Shown here: positions 10,101-18,240 of the stretch, one piece after another
Layout of the letters: each line of letters begins with the position of its first letter
How positions within the stretch are numbered: position 1 is the stretch's first letter
Assembly (NCBI GenBank): GCA_900542185.1
Contig: UQMZ01000011.1
Coordinates: forward strand, 20,654 to 84,653
Direction: 5' to 3'
Origin: an uncultured Bacteroidales bacterium
GTDB lineage: Bacteria; Bacteroidota; Bacteroidia; Bacteroidales; Muribaculaceae
DNA: 64,000 nucleotides
Notes under the pieces: generated by a model
The model's input: the letters and a program-made list of their open reading frames with translations, nothing else
Told to the model about the DNA's origin: nothing
Databases searched by the model: none
Position numbers and translations under genes: made by a program

Positions 10101-10449
10101 TTACGGCACCCGCAATTTCAACGGCAATATGTTGAAAAAGGCGTATGGCAAGAATTTCGACGTGTCTCCGTATTCCGCTCCTGTAGTGAGTGACTATTTC
10201 CTTGAAAACGGCGACTATTTCAAGCTTGACATGATAACGCTGGGATATACGCTGCGCCTTCCCCAATGCCGTTTCATAGACAAGGTGAGAGTCTACGGCA
10301 CTGTCAATAATGTGTTCACGCTCACAAAATTCACCGGCGTCGATCCATCTACCTATCAAGTCAACGGCCTGCAGCCCGGAGCGCAGGGCGACCGGAGTTA
10401 TTACCCCTCGACGCGTCAGTTCATCGTGGGCCTTCAGGTTGATTTCTAA
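7141..10449 (+). CDS. SusC-like TonB-dependent receptor with STN domain
   Basis: Outer-membrane glycan importer of 1102 residues. I chose the ATG at 7141 because a signal peptide follows it (IKALILSFVMLMIAFPSYA); the frame can be extended to a TTG at 7051 but without a better leader. After the signal come an STN domain (NITINVSGVPMQTVLKKIEQ to about residue 125), a carboxypeptidase-regulatory-like beta domain (VTGYVRDEAGEPLIGVTV), the TonB-box-proximal stretch LNEVVVIGYG, the plug (VPGVSI, ILKDGAASAIYGTRGSNGVV) and a 22-strand-type barrel ending VGLQVDF. STN domains in this family usually talk to an anti-sigma/sigma pair; none lies next to it. It heads the operon that runs to the GH97 gene. 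Confidence 0.95.
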   Translation: MDELTKRTPRRELRYGIKALILSFVMLMIAFPSYARNGNITINVSGVPMQTVLKKIEQQTDYRFFYSKDAVNVNSKVSLNVTNEPLTTVLDKLFDSSGISYRINKKQIVLTKGGKAEPKAGSAIEAKNKKKGETVHVTGYVRDEAGEPLIGVTVMDKGTMKGAATDVDGKYEIDVPVGSSLKYSYVGYDPVSKKVNGAGELDVTMSEGANVLNEVVVIGYGTMDKKELTSAISHVGEKDFLSVSTLDPKMLIQGKVPGVSITNTGAGDPNNQASIQIRGVSSRSAGLGPLIVIDGVPGGDLTNVSPSDIASFDILKDGAASAIYGTRGSNGVVVVTTKKGARDGKTHTSYSCTLSWDVMKKELDMMSAQDFREVRLGWGDPGVDIGGNVDWLDAVSRTGFTMKHTLSVSGGNERSNYRVSADYRDANGIDLRSGRREYGARASVHHSTKGDLFTIDLNVAPRVISRDNADWGVFKDAIEANPTTPLMDPNNPSQYYNFFGQIAGSNPVERQKLEKSHGDDRLLDMDGSLKLNLLPLFYRNETTGQNLSTQIMFASHHYSNDNTSFVPSTSTACLNSGHEGVASRSYSKNHQYILEWLTNYSACFADKHNLKAMVGYSYQYSQSSGFNAENRDFPNDGLGADNLGSGLWAKEEGEVLMGSYKNDSKLISFFGRLSYDYDGKYLVTASLRHEGSSKFGKNHKWGNFPAVSVGWRISQEEFMKDITWINDLKIRADYGVTGNQDFGSYLSINTMSGFGYYYYNGKYIQVWGPGKNVNPDLHWEKGKNWNVGLDFSLLDNRIYGSLNYFNRRQQDLLGNYTVSVPPNIHGETFVNVGTMKNTGFEFDLNFNAVETRDFSYNFSVIGSTMSNKFVKFSNSEYVGQDYYSVCETVNPYPYYFLQRIEKGKPIGNFYMWKYAGVDRNGDWVVYDKNGEMISASMATEEDRRVVGNGMPKFTMSTTHNFRYRNFDLSLFFRGAFGFQIFNIHDFYYGTRNFNGNMLKKAYGKNFDVSPYSAPVVSDYFLENGDYFKLDMITLGYTLRLPQCRFIDKVRVYGTVNNVFTLTKFTGVDPSTYQVNGLQPGAQGDRSYYPSTRQFIVGLQVDF

Positions 10450-10468
10450 CAGCAAAAACAACTAAGAC

Positions 10469-12196
10469 ATGAAATTTCTGAAACATATAGCGATAGCCAC
10501 TGCGTCCGTGCTGGTCATGGGAGGTTGCACCAACCTCGACGAGACTCTCTACGACCAGGTGGGTTCGGAAAACTATTATAATACCAAGATGGATGTGATC
10601 CGGGCCGTGTTCCGACCCTTCGAGCATGCCTACTGGAGTATATGCAACCGCCATATACTGAACGAGCTTCCCGCGGATCAGCTCATCACGCCCACACGCG
10701 ACGGCTGGTTTTATGACGGAGGATGCTGGGAACGCCTGCATTATCATACATGGACCGTAGACGACTTCGTCGAGGCCAGGGATGAATGGAACGGCTGTTT
10801 CCAGGGAGTCATGCAGTGTAATCTGGTAATCGAGGATTTAAGCCGGTTCACACCCGAGCAATTCGGTTTCAGCGAGGCTGAGTTCCACAATCTGAAGGCA
10901 CAATGCCGCATACTCCGTGCGTGGTTCTACATAAGGCTGCTTGACGAGTTCCGCAATGTGCCGCTGGTCACTACCTACAGCGACCGCCCCAATAATCCCC
11001 AGGCGGCTCCCGAAGATGTATTCAAGTTCATAGAGAGTGAGCTTAAGGATAATCTCGGACTGCTTATAAAGAAAAACGGTCTGGGCACCAACTCCCAGAT
11101 ACAGGGACAATGGACACAGGCCGCGGCCGCGTCTCTGCTGGTGCGTCTGTATCTGAATGCCGAAGTATATACGGGGCAGGCCCGATATGAGGATTGCGCC
11201 AAGGTAGCCCAGGATATCCTCGACAACAAGTATGGCGACTATGCCGTGGCCGACCGTTGGGACGCAGCCTTCGATTATGACAACGACAATTGCGACGAAG
11301 TGATCTTCGGATTCCCGGGCGCGAAAGGATATTCGCACTGGCACTACGATTACAACACCTACGCCTGGACTGTTCCCCCCAATGCTGCGTGGTTCCTGGA
11401 CGACAACAAGTCCGGCATCCATCATAACTGCAAGTATGCCGCTTCGCCAAGCTATGACCTGGACGGCAATCTGTATGATTACGAACTCGGAATGCCCGTA
11501 CAGAACTTCAGGAAATATCCCGGCGACGAGCGTATGAAGTTCTATACCAACATCGGTGACAGCCGTCGCGAGGGTATGTTCCTCTACGGGTATCTTGAAT
11601 ATAAGGACAATTCCGGGAACATAACGCGTCTGCGTGCTCCCGAGCTTCCATACGACCTGTATATCCGCGATGCCGTGGGCAAGTTCCAGGGCCTTGATCC
11701 CGACAAATGGCCCGGCGACAAGACCAGTACGTTGCGTAGCGGCGACCATAATTCGGGATGGCATTTCGTGAAATATCCCTTGTTGAGCGATGGCGATCCG
11801 AATCAGGTGGAGAGCGATTATACGGAGATCCGCCTTCCGGAGATCATCTATTCGCTGGCCGAATGCAAGATGCGTGCGGGCGACAAGACAGGAGCAGCGC
11901 GGCTGCTGAATACCGTAAGACGTCGTAATTATCCGGCCGAGAACCTCGATAACGTGCTGTACGCTCCCGAAGGAAAGGTGAAGTTCGACGAGAACGAGAT
12001 GCTGGCCGAATGGGGCAGGGAATTTTTTGCCGAAAGCCGGCGAAGGATAGACCTGGTGCGTTTCGGAAAATTCAATACCGGACGCTGGTGGGACAAGACC
12101 CCGGATGCCGACAGCCATACTGCGATATTCCCCATAGTCCGCTCCATTCTCAACTCCAACTCCCTGCTGGAGCAGAATCCGGGATACGGCAGATAA
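10469..12196 (+). CDS. SusD/RagB-family surface glycan-binding lipoprotein
   Basis: A 575-residue SusD partner of the receptor encoded 19 bp upstream. The lipoprotein signal ends in VMGGC (Cys20). The N-terminal part starts with TNLDETLYDQ, a common SusD opening, and the RagB/SusD part near the end has the motifs LPEIIYSLAECKMRAGD, LNTVRRRNY and EWGREFFAESRRRIDLVRFG. It ends NPGYGR. Length is at the upper end for the family. It should sit on the cell surface and bind the glycan that the later SusE/F protein and enzymes handle. Specificity is not visible from sequence. Confidence 0.95.
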   Translation: MKFLKHIAIATASVLVMGGCTNLDETLYDQVGSENYYNTKMDVIRAVFRPFEHAYWSICNRHILNELPADQLITPTRDGWFYDGGCWERLHYHTWTVDDFVEARDEWNGCFQGVMQCNLVIEDLSRFTPEQFGFSEAEFHNLKAQCRILRAWFYIRLLDEFRNVPLVTTYSDRPNNPQAAPEDVFKFIESELKDNLGLLIKKNGLGTNSQIQGQWTQAAAASLLVRLYLNAEVYTGQARYEDCAKVAQDILDNKYGDYAVADRWDAAFDYDNDNCDEVIFGFPGAKGYSHWHYDYNTYAWTVPPNAAWFLDDNKSGIHHNCKYAASPSYDLDGNLYDYELGMPVQNFRKYPGDERMKFYTNIGDSRREGMFLYGYLEYKDNSGNITRLRAPELPYDLYIRDAVGKFQGLDPDKWPGDKTSTLRSGDHNSGWHFVKYPLLSDGDPNQVESDYTEIRLPEIIYSLAECKMRAGDKTGAARLLNTVRRRNYPAENLDNVLYAPEGKVKFDENEMLAEWGREFFAESRRRIDLVRFGKFNTGRWWDKTPDADSHTAIFPIVRSILNSNSLLEQNPGYGR

Positions 12197-12271
12197 TCGT
12201 GCTGAACGGGCATCCCGGCATGACGGGAAGAAGCCTGAAACAACTTCTCACTAATTAATCGACAAAGACTT

Positions 12272-13786
12272 ATGAAGTTAAAGAATATATTCAGTTTACT
12301 GTCCGTCCTCCTGCTCCTGACGCTCGGGGGCTGCGAGGGGGCAAAAGATCTGGTGATAATAGAAGAAGACCTGCCCATAAAGACATCGGTGCTTTATATG
12401 GTGGGGGATGCCACACCCAAGGGCTGGGACATAAATTCCCCGACACCCCTTGTGGCATCGGAGGAGGACCCTCTTGTGTTTACGTGGGAGGGCAACATGA
12501 ATGTCGGAGAAATGAAACTCTGCATCACTACGGGCAGTTGGAACGATCCGTTCATTCGTCCTCTGACGGGAGGAACGGAAATAGGCAAAGAGCCGATCAA
12601 CGACGCGCCGTTCAAGATGACCGCCGGGGATCCGGACGACAAATGGAACATAGTGGAAGCCGGTGTGTACAGACTTGAGTTCGACATGCGTCACCGCACC
12701 ATGAGCACAGAGTATCTGCGTGAACCCGACGGACCCGAAATCACGCCTATCGAGACTGAAAACCTGTATCTCATCGGAGACGCGACACCTTCATGGTGGA
12801 ACATAGACACGCCTACGCCTTGCGAAAGGATCTCGGACTTCATATTCGTATATGAGGGCGGACTGAACGAAGGGGCGCTGCAGGCACTGCTTACACCCGG
12901 CGACTGGGCTCCGGCTTTCATACTTCCGATCGAAGCCGACAGCAAGATCGGCAAGTCGGGGAAAGACAAGGAAACCTTCAATTATTCCATCAACCACAAC
13001 AACATGTGGAAGGTAGAGGATGCCGGACGTTACCGTCTGACCTTTGACCTCGAGCACTGGACCATATCTGCCGAATATCTGGGAGCATACGCTCCGGAGA
13101 AGCTTTATATCGTGGGTTCGGCCACAGCGGGAGGCTGGAGTCTCGACAATGCCACGGAGCTGACTCCGGTAGATGGAATCGAAGGAGAGTATACCTGGAC
13201 CGGATATCTTTCCAAGGGAACGTTCAAGGCCACGACGGTCAAGGACTTCGGAGCGCCGTTCTACAGGCCCTCGTCGTCGGATTGCCAGATTTCCGAAAAC
13301 GGCATAACCGCGACCGATGTAGTACTGACATCCGAGCCGGACGACCAGTGGAATGTGGTCACTGCCGGCAACTACAAGATAGACATCAACACAAAGAAGA
13401 TGACAATCTCGGCGGAATATCTGGGAGATCCCGGAAAGAGACCCATTGAAACGTCAACGCTGTATATCCTGGGTGACGCCACTCCCAACAGCTGGGACAT
13501 CGGTGCTCCGACGCCGCTTGTGATGAAATCGGAACATGTATTCGTATATGAGGGGAAACTCTTCAAGGGTGCCCTTCAGGCCACGGCGATGGCCGGAGAC
13601 TGGAACGTTCCGTTCATTCTGCCTGTGGCTAATGGCTGCAAGATAAGCAAGACAGGTGTGGAAAGCGACGAGTTCGATTATCTCGTGGACCATACGAATA
13701 TGTGGCAGGTGGAAGATCCGGGCAATTACCGTCTGACCTTCGACCTCGAGAACTGGACCATAAGCGCCGAATATCTCGGCGAATGA
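12272..13786 (+). CDS. SusE/SusF-like lipoprotein with four tandem glycan-binding domains
   Basis: Predicted surface lipoprotein of 504 residues with lipobox LTLGGC. It is built from four homologous modules of about 110-120 residues, each opening with a line such as LYMVGDATPKGWDINSPTP, LYLIGDATPSWWNIDTPTP, LYIVGSATAGGWSLDNATE and LYILGDATPNSWDIGAPTP, and each closing with an STEYL or SAEYL strand. This is the SusE/SusF starch-binding module pattern, with conserved tryptophans likely to stack on sugar rings. Modules 2 and 4 are the closest pair by eye. SusE and SusF of Bacteroides thetaiotaomicron have two and three such binding modules, so four is large. It probably concentrates an alpha-glucan or similar polymer at the surface. 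Confidence 0.9.
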   Translation: MKLKNIFSLLSVLLLLTLGGCEGAKDLVIIEEDLPIKTSVLYMVGDATPKGWDINSPTPLVASEEDPLVFTWEGNMNVGEMKLCITTGSWNDPFIRPLTGGTEIGKEPINDAPFKMTAGDPDDKWNIVEAGVYRLEFDMRHRTMSTEYLREPDGPEITPIETENLYLIGDATPSWWNIDTPTPCERISDFIFVYEGGLNEGALQALLTPGDWAPAFILPIEADSKIGKSGKDKETFNYSINHNNMWKVEDAGRYRLTFDLEHWTISAEYLGAYAPEKLYIVGSATAGGWSLDNATELTPVDGIEGEYTWTGYLSKGTFKATTVKDFGAPFYRPSSSDCQISENGITATDVVLTSEPDDQWNVVTAGNYKIDINTKKMTISAEYLGDPGKRPIETSTLYILGDATPNSWDIGAPTPLVMKSEHVFVYEGKLFKGALQATAMAGDWNVPFILPVANGCKISKTGVESDEFDYLVDHTNMWQVEDPGNYRLTFDLENWTISAEYLGE

Positions 13787-13790
13787 TACG

Positions 13791-13822
13791 TAAGTGAATG
13801 CGACTTTGTTCGCATTCACTTA
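13791..13822 (+). terminator. Intercistronic hairpin after the SusE/F gene
   Basis: A perfect 13-bp stem (taagtgaatgcga / tcgcattcactta) with a 6-base loop. No T-run follows, so it is more likely a message-stabilising or partial stop signal that sets binding proteins apart from enzymes than a strong terminator. Confidence 0.5.
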
Positions 13823-13865
13823 AACATCAGTCTTTTTGAAAAATCAACTCAGAAAACAAATTGAA

Positions 13866-15296
13866 ATGAAAATAAAATTAGGAATTATGAGCCTACTTGC
13901 ATCCACGCTCGCCGCGGTGGCATTGTCAGGGTGCGTCGAGAACATCGAGATGCGGCGTCCTCAGAAGTTTGAGTTACCGGAGCTGCCTCCCATCGAGGAG
14001 ATACACAACTTCAAGGCTCCGCTGTACTGGAGTGTCTATGAATACTGCCACACCCAGTCGCAGAGCGGCGTGAAGAACGAGGACATGGACATCACCGCCG
14101 CCCAATGGGAACAGATAACGGACTGGCTGGCCCGTGATCTGAAGCCATACGGTTACGATATGGTATGCACCGACGGCTTCATATCGCAGAACTGTAAGGA
14201 CGGGTCGCCGTATATGACGCATTACGGATCGATGTCCATAAAGGAGCTTGTGGAGATGTGTAAGAAAAAGGGCCTGAAGGTCGGTATCTATGACAATCCC
14301 CTGTGGGTGCACGCTCCATGGGACACCAAGGTGCCGGATTCAGAATATACCGTAGGCGACCTGCTGTGGGACCATAAGAGCGAGGTGCTGAATCCCGGCA
14401 CGGAGGACATGTGGGGATTCCAGTGGGTCGTGGCCAGTTATCCCGGCGCCAAGGAATACATAGACGGATTCTTCAAGCATTACGCTGAACTCGGAATCGA
14501 CTATATCCGTGTCGATTTCCTGTCATGGTACGAGGACGGAAAAGACAGGAACATGGGTCCGATAGGCCGTGGCTACGGGCGTGAGTCGTATGTTCGCGCA
14601 TTGTCCTACATCGCGGAGAATGCGAAGAAATACGGGATATTCATATCGCTTGTGATGCCTCATCTGTATTATGACGCCGAAATAGAGAAACTGTGCGGCA
14701 ACATGGTGCGTATCGTGCAGGATACCGGCAACGGCGGCTGGTGGCACTATTCCGATTGCGAGAGAGGAAAATCGTGGACTACATGGCCGAACTGCATGAA
14801 TATGTTCGACGGCTTCGTGTATTGGTCCCATATCTCAGGGCGTGGCAAGGTATTGCTGGACGGCGACTTCATCCGTCTCAACACTTTCAACACCGATGCG
14901 GAGAAGGAATCGGTGGTGTCGCTTCAGCTTATGGCCGGAGGACCGGTCACGATAGCCGACCAGTACAATACCATCGGCGACAATACCCGATTCTATACCA
15001 ATACGGAAATGCTGGCCCTGAATACCGATGGCTTTGTCGGCAAACCATTGAGCGACGAACTCAACAGCAAGGAGAGCCAGATCTGGTACGGACAGTTGTC
15101 TGACGGCAACTATGTGATAGGCCTGTTCAACCGCGATGACAATGCCATGTCGGTAAACGTCGATTTCAAGACACTCGGCATCGACGGCGAATGGAAAGTC
15201 CGTGACTTGTGGAAGCATGCGGATGAAGGTGTGGCAAAATCATTGTCGGCTACACTTGCTCCTCATGGATGTAAAATAGTAAAACTCACCAAATAA
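13866..15296 (+). CDS. Clan GH-D (GH27/GH36-like) alpha-glycosidase lipoprotein
   Basis: A 476-residue predicted surface lipoprotein (lipobox ALSGC, Cys23). The ATG at 13866 is preferred over an upstream TTG because the signal peptide starts there. The barrel resembles GH27-type alpha-glycosidases: GYDMVCTDGF early, KGLKVGIYDNP, then IDYIRVDFLSWY with Asp217 as likely nucleophile, and VRIVQDTGNGGWW with Asp286 as candidate acid/base. A late LMAGGPVTIADQ and a small beta domain end the protein. GH27 includes alpha-galactosidases and isomaltodextranases; the neighbouring SusE/F and GH97 genes favour an alpha-glucan substrate, but that is inference. It lies 8 bp before the next gene. Confidence 0.8.
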   Translation: MKIKLGIMSLLASTLAAVALSGCVENIEMRRPQKFELPELPPIEEIHNFKAPLYWSVYEYCHTQSQSGVKNEDMDITAAQWEQITDWLARDLKPYGYDMVCTDGFISQNCKDGSPYMTHYGSMSIKELVEMCKKKGLKVGIYDNPLWVHAPWDTKVPDSEYTVGDLLWDHKSEVLNPGTEDMWGFQWVVASYPGAKEYIDGFFKHYAELGIDYIRVDFLSWYEDGKDRNMGPIGRGYGRESYVRALSYIAENAKKYGIFISLVMPHLYYDAEIEKLCGNMVRIVQDTGNGGWWHYSDCERGKSWTTWPNCMNMFDGFVYWSHISGRGKVLLDGDFIRLNTFNTDAEKESVVSLQLMAGGPVTIADQYNTIGDNTRFYTNTEMLALNTDGFVGKPLSDELNSKESQIWYGQLSDGNYVIGLFNRDDNAMSVNVDFKTLGIDGEWKVRDLWKHADEGVAKSLSATLAPHGCKIVKLTK

Positions 15297-15304
15297 ATAT
15301 AGCT

Positions 15305-16240
15305 ATGAAAAAAACTATCTTATCAATCATCATGGCCGTTGCAGGAAGTGCCATGGCCCTGGCTGAAACGGACCCAGCAGTACTGTATATGATCGGTGGC
15401 GCCACCGATGGTAACTGGGATTGGAATCAGGCGACCGAAATGCAGCCTGTTGCCGGACAGGAAGGCTCGTACTCCTATACTGGTCCGCTGAAAGCTTCCG
15501 ATTTCAAGATCTATGCTGAAAAGGATGCCAGCTGGCAAGGTATACCCGCTTATCGTCCCGAGACGGCAGACTGCGAGATCTCGAAAAGCGGTGTCGCGAG
15601 CGACAAGGTCGTGTTCAACAGCGATGCATCCGATAACAAATGGAAAGTGGTGAATGCAGGCGTGTACACGATAACCATAGACATCAAGGCAATGAAGATC
15701 TCCGCGACTTACGACGGAGAAATCGAACAGCCCAAGACATTATACCTGATAGGTAGTCTGAACGGATGGGATATTAATAATCCTACGCCTTGCGTGGCCG
15801 ACGGAGACAACATATTTGTCTACACCGGCGAATTAGAGGCGGCCTGTCAGTTTCAGGCCATGCGCGAGAAAGGGAACTGGGGCGCGGAGTTTGTCGTTCC
15901 GAAGAACGCCACACCTATTGTTCCTGAACCGCAAGGTAATGTAAAGGCAGAGAGCATAATCCCGGCAACCGGGTTGGTGAATGACGCGTGCGAATATACT
16001 TTCGACCACAGCAAAGTCTGGACCGTGGAACAGAAAGGGACCTATACCCTGAAGTTCAATCTCAATGACTGGACGCTGAATGTCACTCCGAACGGTTCGA
16101 CGGGCGGCATCGAAATCGTGACCGATGCGAATGCTCCGACTGAGTACTATAACCTGCAGGGTGTGCGCGTATATGATCCCGCCGGCGGATTGTATCTGGT
16201 ACGTAAAGGTGGAAAAGTCTCCAAGGTCATGATAAAATAA
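15305..16240 (+). CDS. Secreted SusE/F-like two-domain protein with C-terminal tail motif
   Basis: A 311-residue protein with a type I signal peptide (cleavage near ALA before Glu21) and no lipobox, unlike usual SusE/F proteins. Two SusE/F-type modules are visible: LYMIGGATDGNWDWNQATE and LYLIGSLNGWDINNPTP, each ending in a KISATY or TLNVTP strand. Residues about 270-311 form a short tail (PTEYYNLQGVRVYDPAGG, then a hydrophobic-basic end). Tails of this form are frequent at the ends of secreted Prevotella and Muribaculaceae proteins and resemble short sorting or anchoring domains; I infer this rather than know it here. It probably binds the same glycan as the four-module protein but in soluble or differently anchored form. 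Confidence 0.78.
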   Translation: MKKTILSIIMAVAGSAMALAETDPAVLYMIGGATDGNWDWNQATEMQPVAGQEGSYSYTGPLKASDFKIYAEKDASWQGIPAYRPETADCEISKSGVASDKVVFNSDASDNKWKVVNAGVYTITIDIKAMKISATYDGEIEQPKTLYLIGSLNGWDINNPTPCVADGDNIFVYTGELEAACQFQAMREKGNWGAEFVVPKNATPIVPEPQGNVKAESIIPATGLVNDACEYTFDHSKVWTVEQKGTYTLKFNLNDWTLNVTPNGSTGGIEIVTDANAPTEYYNLQGVRVYDPAGGLYLVRKGGKVSKVMIK

Positions 16241-16246
16241 TCCGGA

Positions 16247-18226
16247 ATGAGATTACTGACTATGATCGGGTTCTGTGCGTTAAACGTATGTCTGTGCGCA
16301 CAGACTCATGCAAATAAACTTGAACACACCGCTCCGCAGGGCGGTGTGTCAAGTTATAAGACATCTGCGGGTTCCATCGTGCTGCCGAGGATTTATACCG
16401 ACAACATGGTGCTGCAGCACAATTCCGTCGTGACGATTCCTGGCATCGCCGCACCCGGGTCGAAGGTCGTACTGAAGGCGGAATGGCTGAGTGCTCCGGT
16501 TTCAGCCGTGACTGACGGAAACGGGAAATTCACGCTGAAACTTCCCACTCCGGACTGTGGGGGACCATACACCATCGTTCTGAACGACGGTCATGGCGAG
16601 AAGGTATTGCAGAACATACTGATAGGCGAAGTGTGGCTTTGCTCGGGACAGTCGAACATGGAGTTCCCGATACGGGGAGACTGGGCCCGTTTGGCGGATG
16701 CCGACAGGGTGGTGGCCGACATGGGGCGTCCCGCTTTAAGACTGCTCCAGATAAAGAACACGACATCGCTAACGCCTCTGGATGACGCAAGTGTGGAATA
16801 TGGATGGGTGGAGTCTTCGCCGGCGGCCGAATCATTTTCCGCGATCGGTTATCTGTACGGCAGAATGCTTCAGGATTCCCTCGAAGTGCCGGTAGGCGTG
16901 ATTGACGCCACATGGGGAGGCACTACCGTCGAGGCGTGGACTCCCCGCGAGGCTCTTAAGGGTGTGCCTGGATTTGAATATTATTATGAGCTGTCGGGAG
17001 GCAAGGACCGGGAGACCGCGCTGTCGGAGACGGAGGTAAGGCAGACTTATGAAGCCACGGGTAGCAAAAGACCGGCTTATCCGTTCGACAAGTCAAGGAT
17101 GCAGACCGGAAAGACCTGGGGAAAGATGCCTGTGCCTTCTTTGTGGGAAGACAATGCGTTGCCAGGATTCGACGGAATCGTGGCGATGCAGTTTGAGCTC
17201 AATCTGCCTCAGGACGCGGCAGGGAAAGACCTTTTGCTTTGTCTGGGAGCCGTAGACGACATGGACAGGACGTATTTCAACGGAATTCCCGTAGGGAGTT
17301 GCCATATACATGACCTTGCGCGGGAATATAAGGTGGACGGCAGTCTGGTGAAGACCGGAGGAAATGTCATTACGGTGGAAGTGGTGGACAACGGCGGGGG
17401 AGGCGGTATCTGGCGGTCTTCTTATGCCGTTGCGGACGGTAAGAGATATACTCTTGACGGAGAATGGAATTATACGGTACTGTCCGATTTTTCGAAAACG
17501 GGAATGTCGTATGTGTGGCCTGAGTCGAACAATCATCCGATGGTGTTGTATAACGCCATGATCAATCCGTTGACCACATTGCCGATAGCCGGGGTCATCT
17601 GGTACCAAGGCTGTCAGAACGTGGGACGCGACGCTCAATACGAGGTATGTTTCAAGAAGATGATAGAAGGGTGGCGGAAGGCGTTTGATGATCCGGATAT
17701 GCCGTTTTATTTCGTGCAGCTTGCCGGATTCCTTCAGCCGGTCGTGGTTCAGCCCGATTCGCGATGGGCACTCCTGAGACATGCCCAGTCGAAGGCTCTT
17801 GAACTGCCGAATACCGCTATGGCGACTGCAGTCGATATCGGCAATCCCGTAGACATCCATCCGGTGAACAAGGCTGAGGTGGCACGAAGGCTTGCAATCA
17901 TAGCTTTGGACAGGGTATATGGCATGAAACATATATGCGAGGCTCCCGCATGCACGTCTGTGGTCAATGACGGAAAGAGCGTGACATTGACCTTCAGCGG
18001 CCCGGTCAAGGCTGTGGGTGGAGTGGCTACAGGGTTCATAATCGGAGACAGGACAGGAAGATGGGTATCGGGCTGTTCTAAAATGATCGACGACAGGACC
18101 ATTTGTATTTCATCGCCATTGATAGACGATCCGGTCGCAGTACGTTATGACTGGGCGGACTATCCCGGAGGCAATCTCTACGGCGCGAACAATCTGCCCG
18201 TATTGCCGTTTGCAACCGATAAATAA
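16247..18226 (+). CDS. SGNH-fold sialate O-acetylesterase-like enzyme
   Basis: A 659-residue exported esterase of the 9-O-acetylesterase type found in Bacteroidales glycan loci, removing acyl groups from sugars. Residues about 45-125 are the N-terminal beta domain (RIYTDNMVLQHNSVV). The SGNH block follows with LCSGQSNMEFP, where Ser136 is the likely nucleophile, and TWGGTTVEAWTP. A jelly-roll insertion (LGAVDDMDRTYFNG) comes next, as is usual in this family. Later motifs are GVIWYQGCQNVG and VDIGNPVDIHPVNKAEV with the catalytic histidine. Most relatives read QGESN where this one reads QGCQN. It sits 6 bp after the SusE/F-like gene and 14 bp before GH97, so it shares their transcript. The substrate is presumably an acetylated glycan, not necessarily sialic acid. 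Confidence 0.88.
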   Translation: MRLLTMIGFCALNVCLCAQTHANKLEHTAPQGGVSSYKTSAGSIVLPRIYTDNMVLQHNSVVTIPGIAAPGSKVVLKAEWLSAPVSAVTDGNGKFTLKLPTPDCGGPYTIVLNDGHGEKVLQNILIGEVWLCSGQSNMEFPIRGDWARLADADRVVADMGRPALRLLQIKNTTSLTPLDDASVEYGWVESSPAAESFSAIGYLYGRMLQDSLEVPVGVIDATWGGTTVEAWTPREALKGVPGFEYYYELSGGKDRETALSETEVRQTYEATGSKRPAYPFDKSRMQTGKTWGKMPVPSLWEDNALPGFDGIVAMQFELNLPQDAAGKDLLLCLGAVDDMDRTYFNGIPVGSCHIHDLAREYKVDGSLVKTGGNVITVEVVDNGGGGGIWRSSYAVADGKRYTLDGEWNYTVLSDFSKTGMSYVWPESNNHPMVLYNAMINPLTTLPIAGVIWYQGCQNVGRDAQYEVCFKKMIEGWRKAFDDPDMPFYFVQLAGFLQPVVVQPDSRWALLRHAQSKALELPNTAMATAVDIGNPVDIHPVNKAEVARRLAIIALDRVYGMKHICEAPACTSVVNDGKSVTLTFSGPVKAVGGVATGFIIGDRTGRWVSGCSKMIDDRTICISSPLIDDPVAVRYDWADYPGGNLYGANNLPVLPFATDK

Positions 18227-18240
18227 TTAAAACAATAACC

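Noticed and set aside
13836..13865. TTG start 10 codons upstream of the GH27-like lipoprotein
   Set aside because: The lipoprotein signal begins at the ATG at 13866 and the TTG lies only 14 bp after the intercistronic hairpin.
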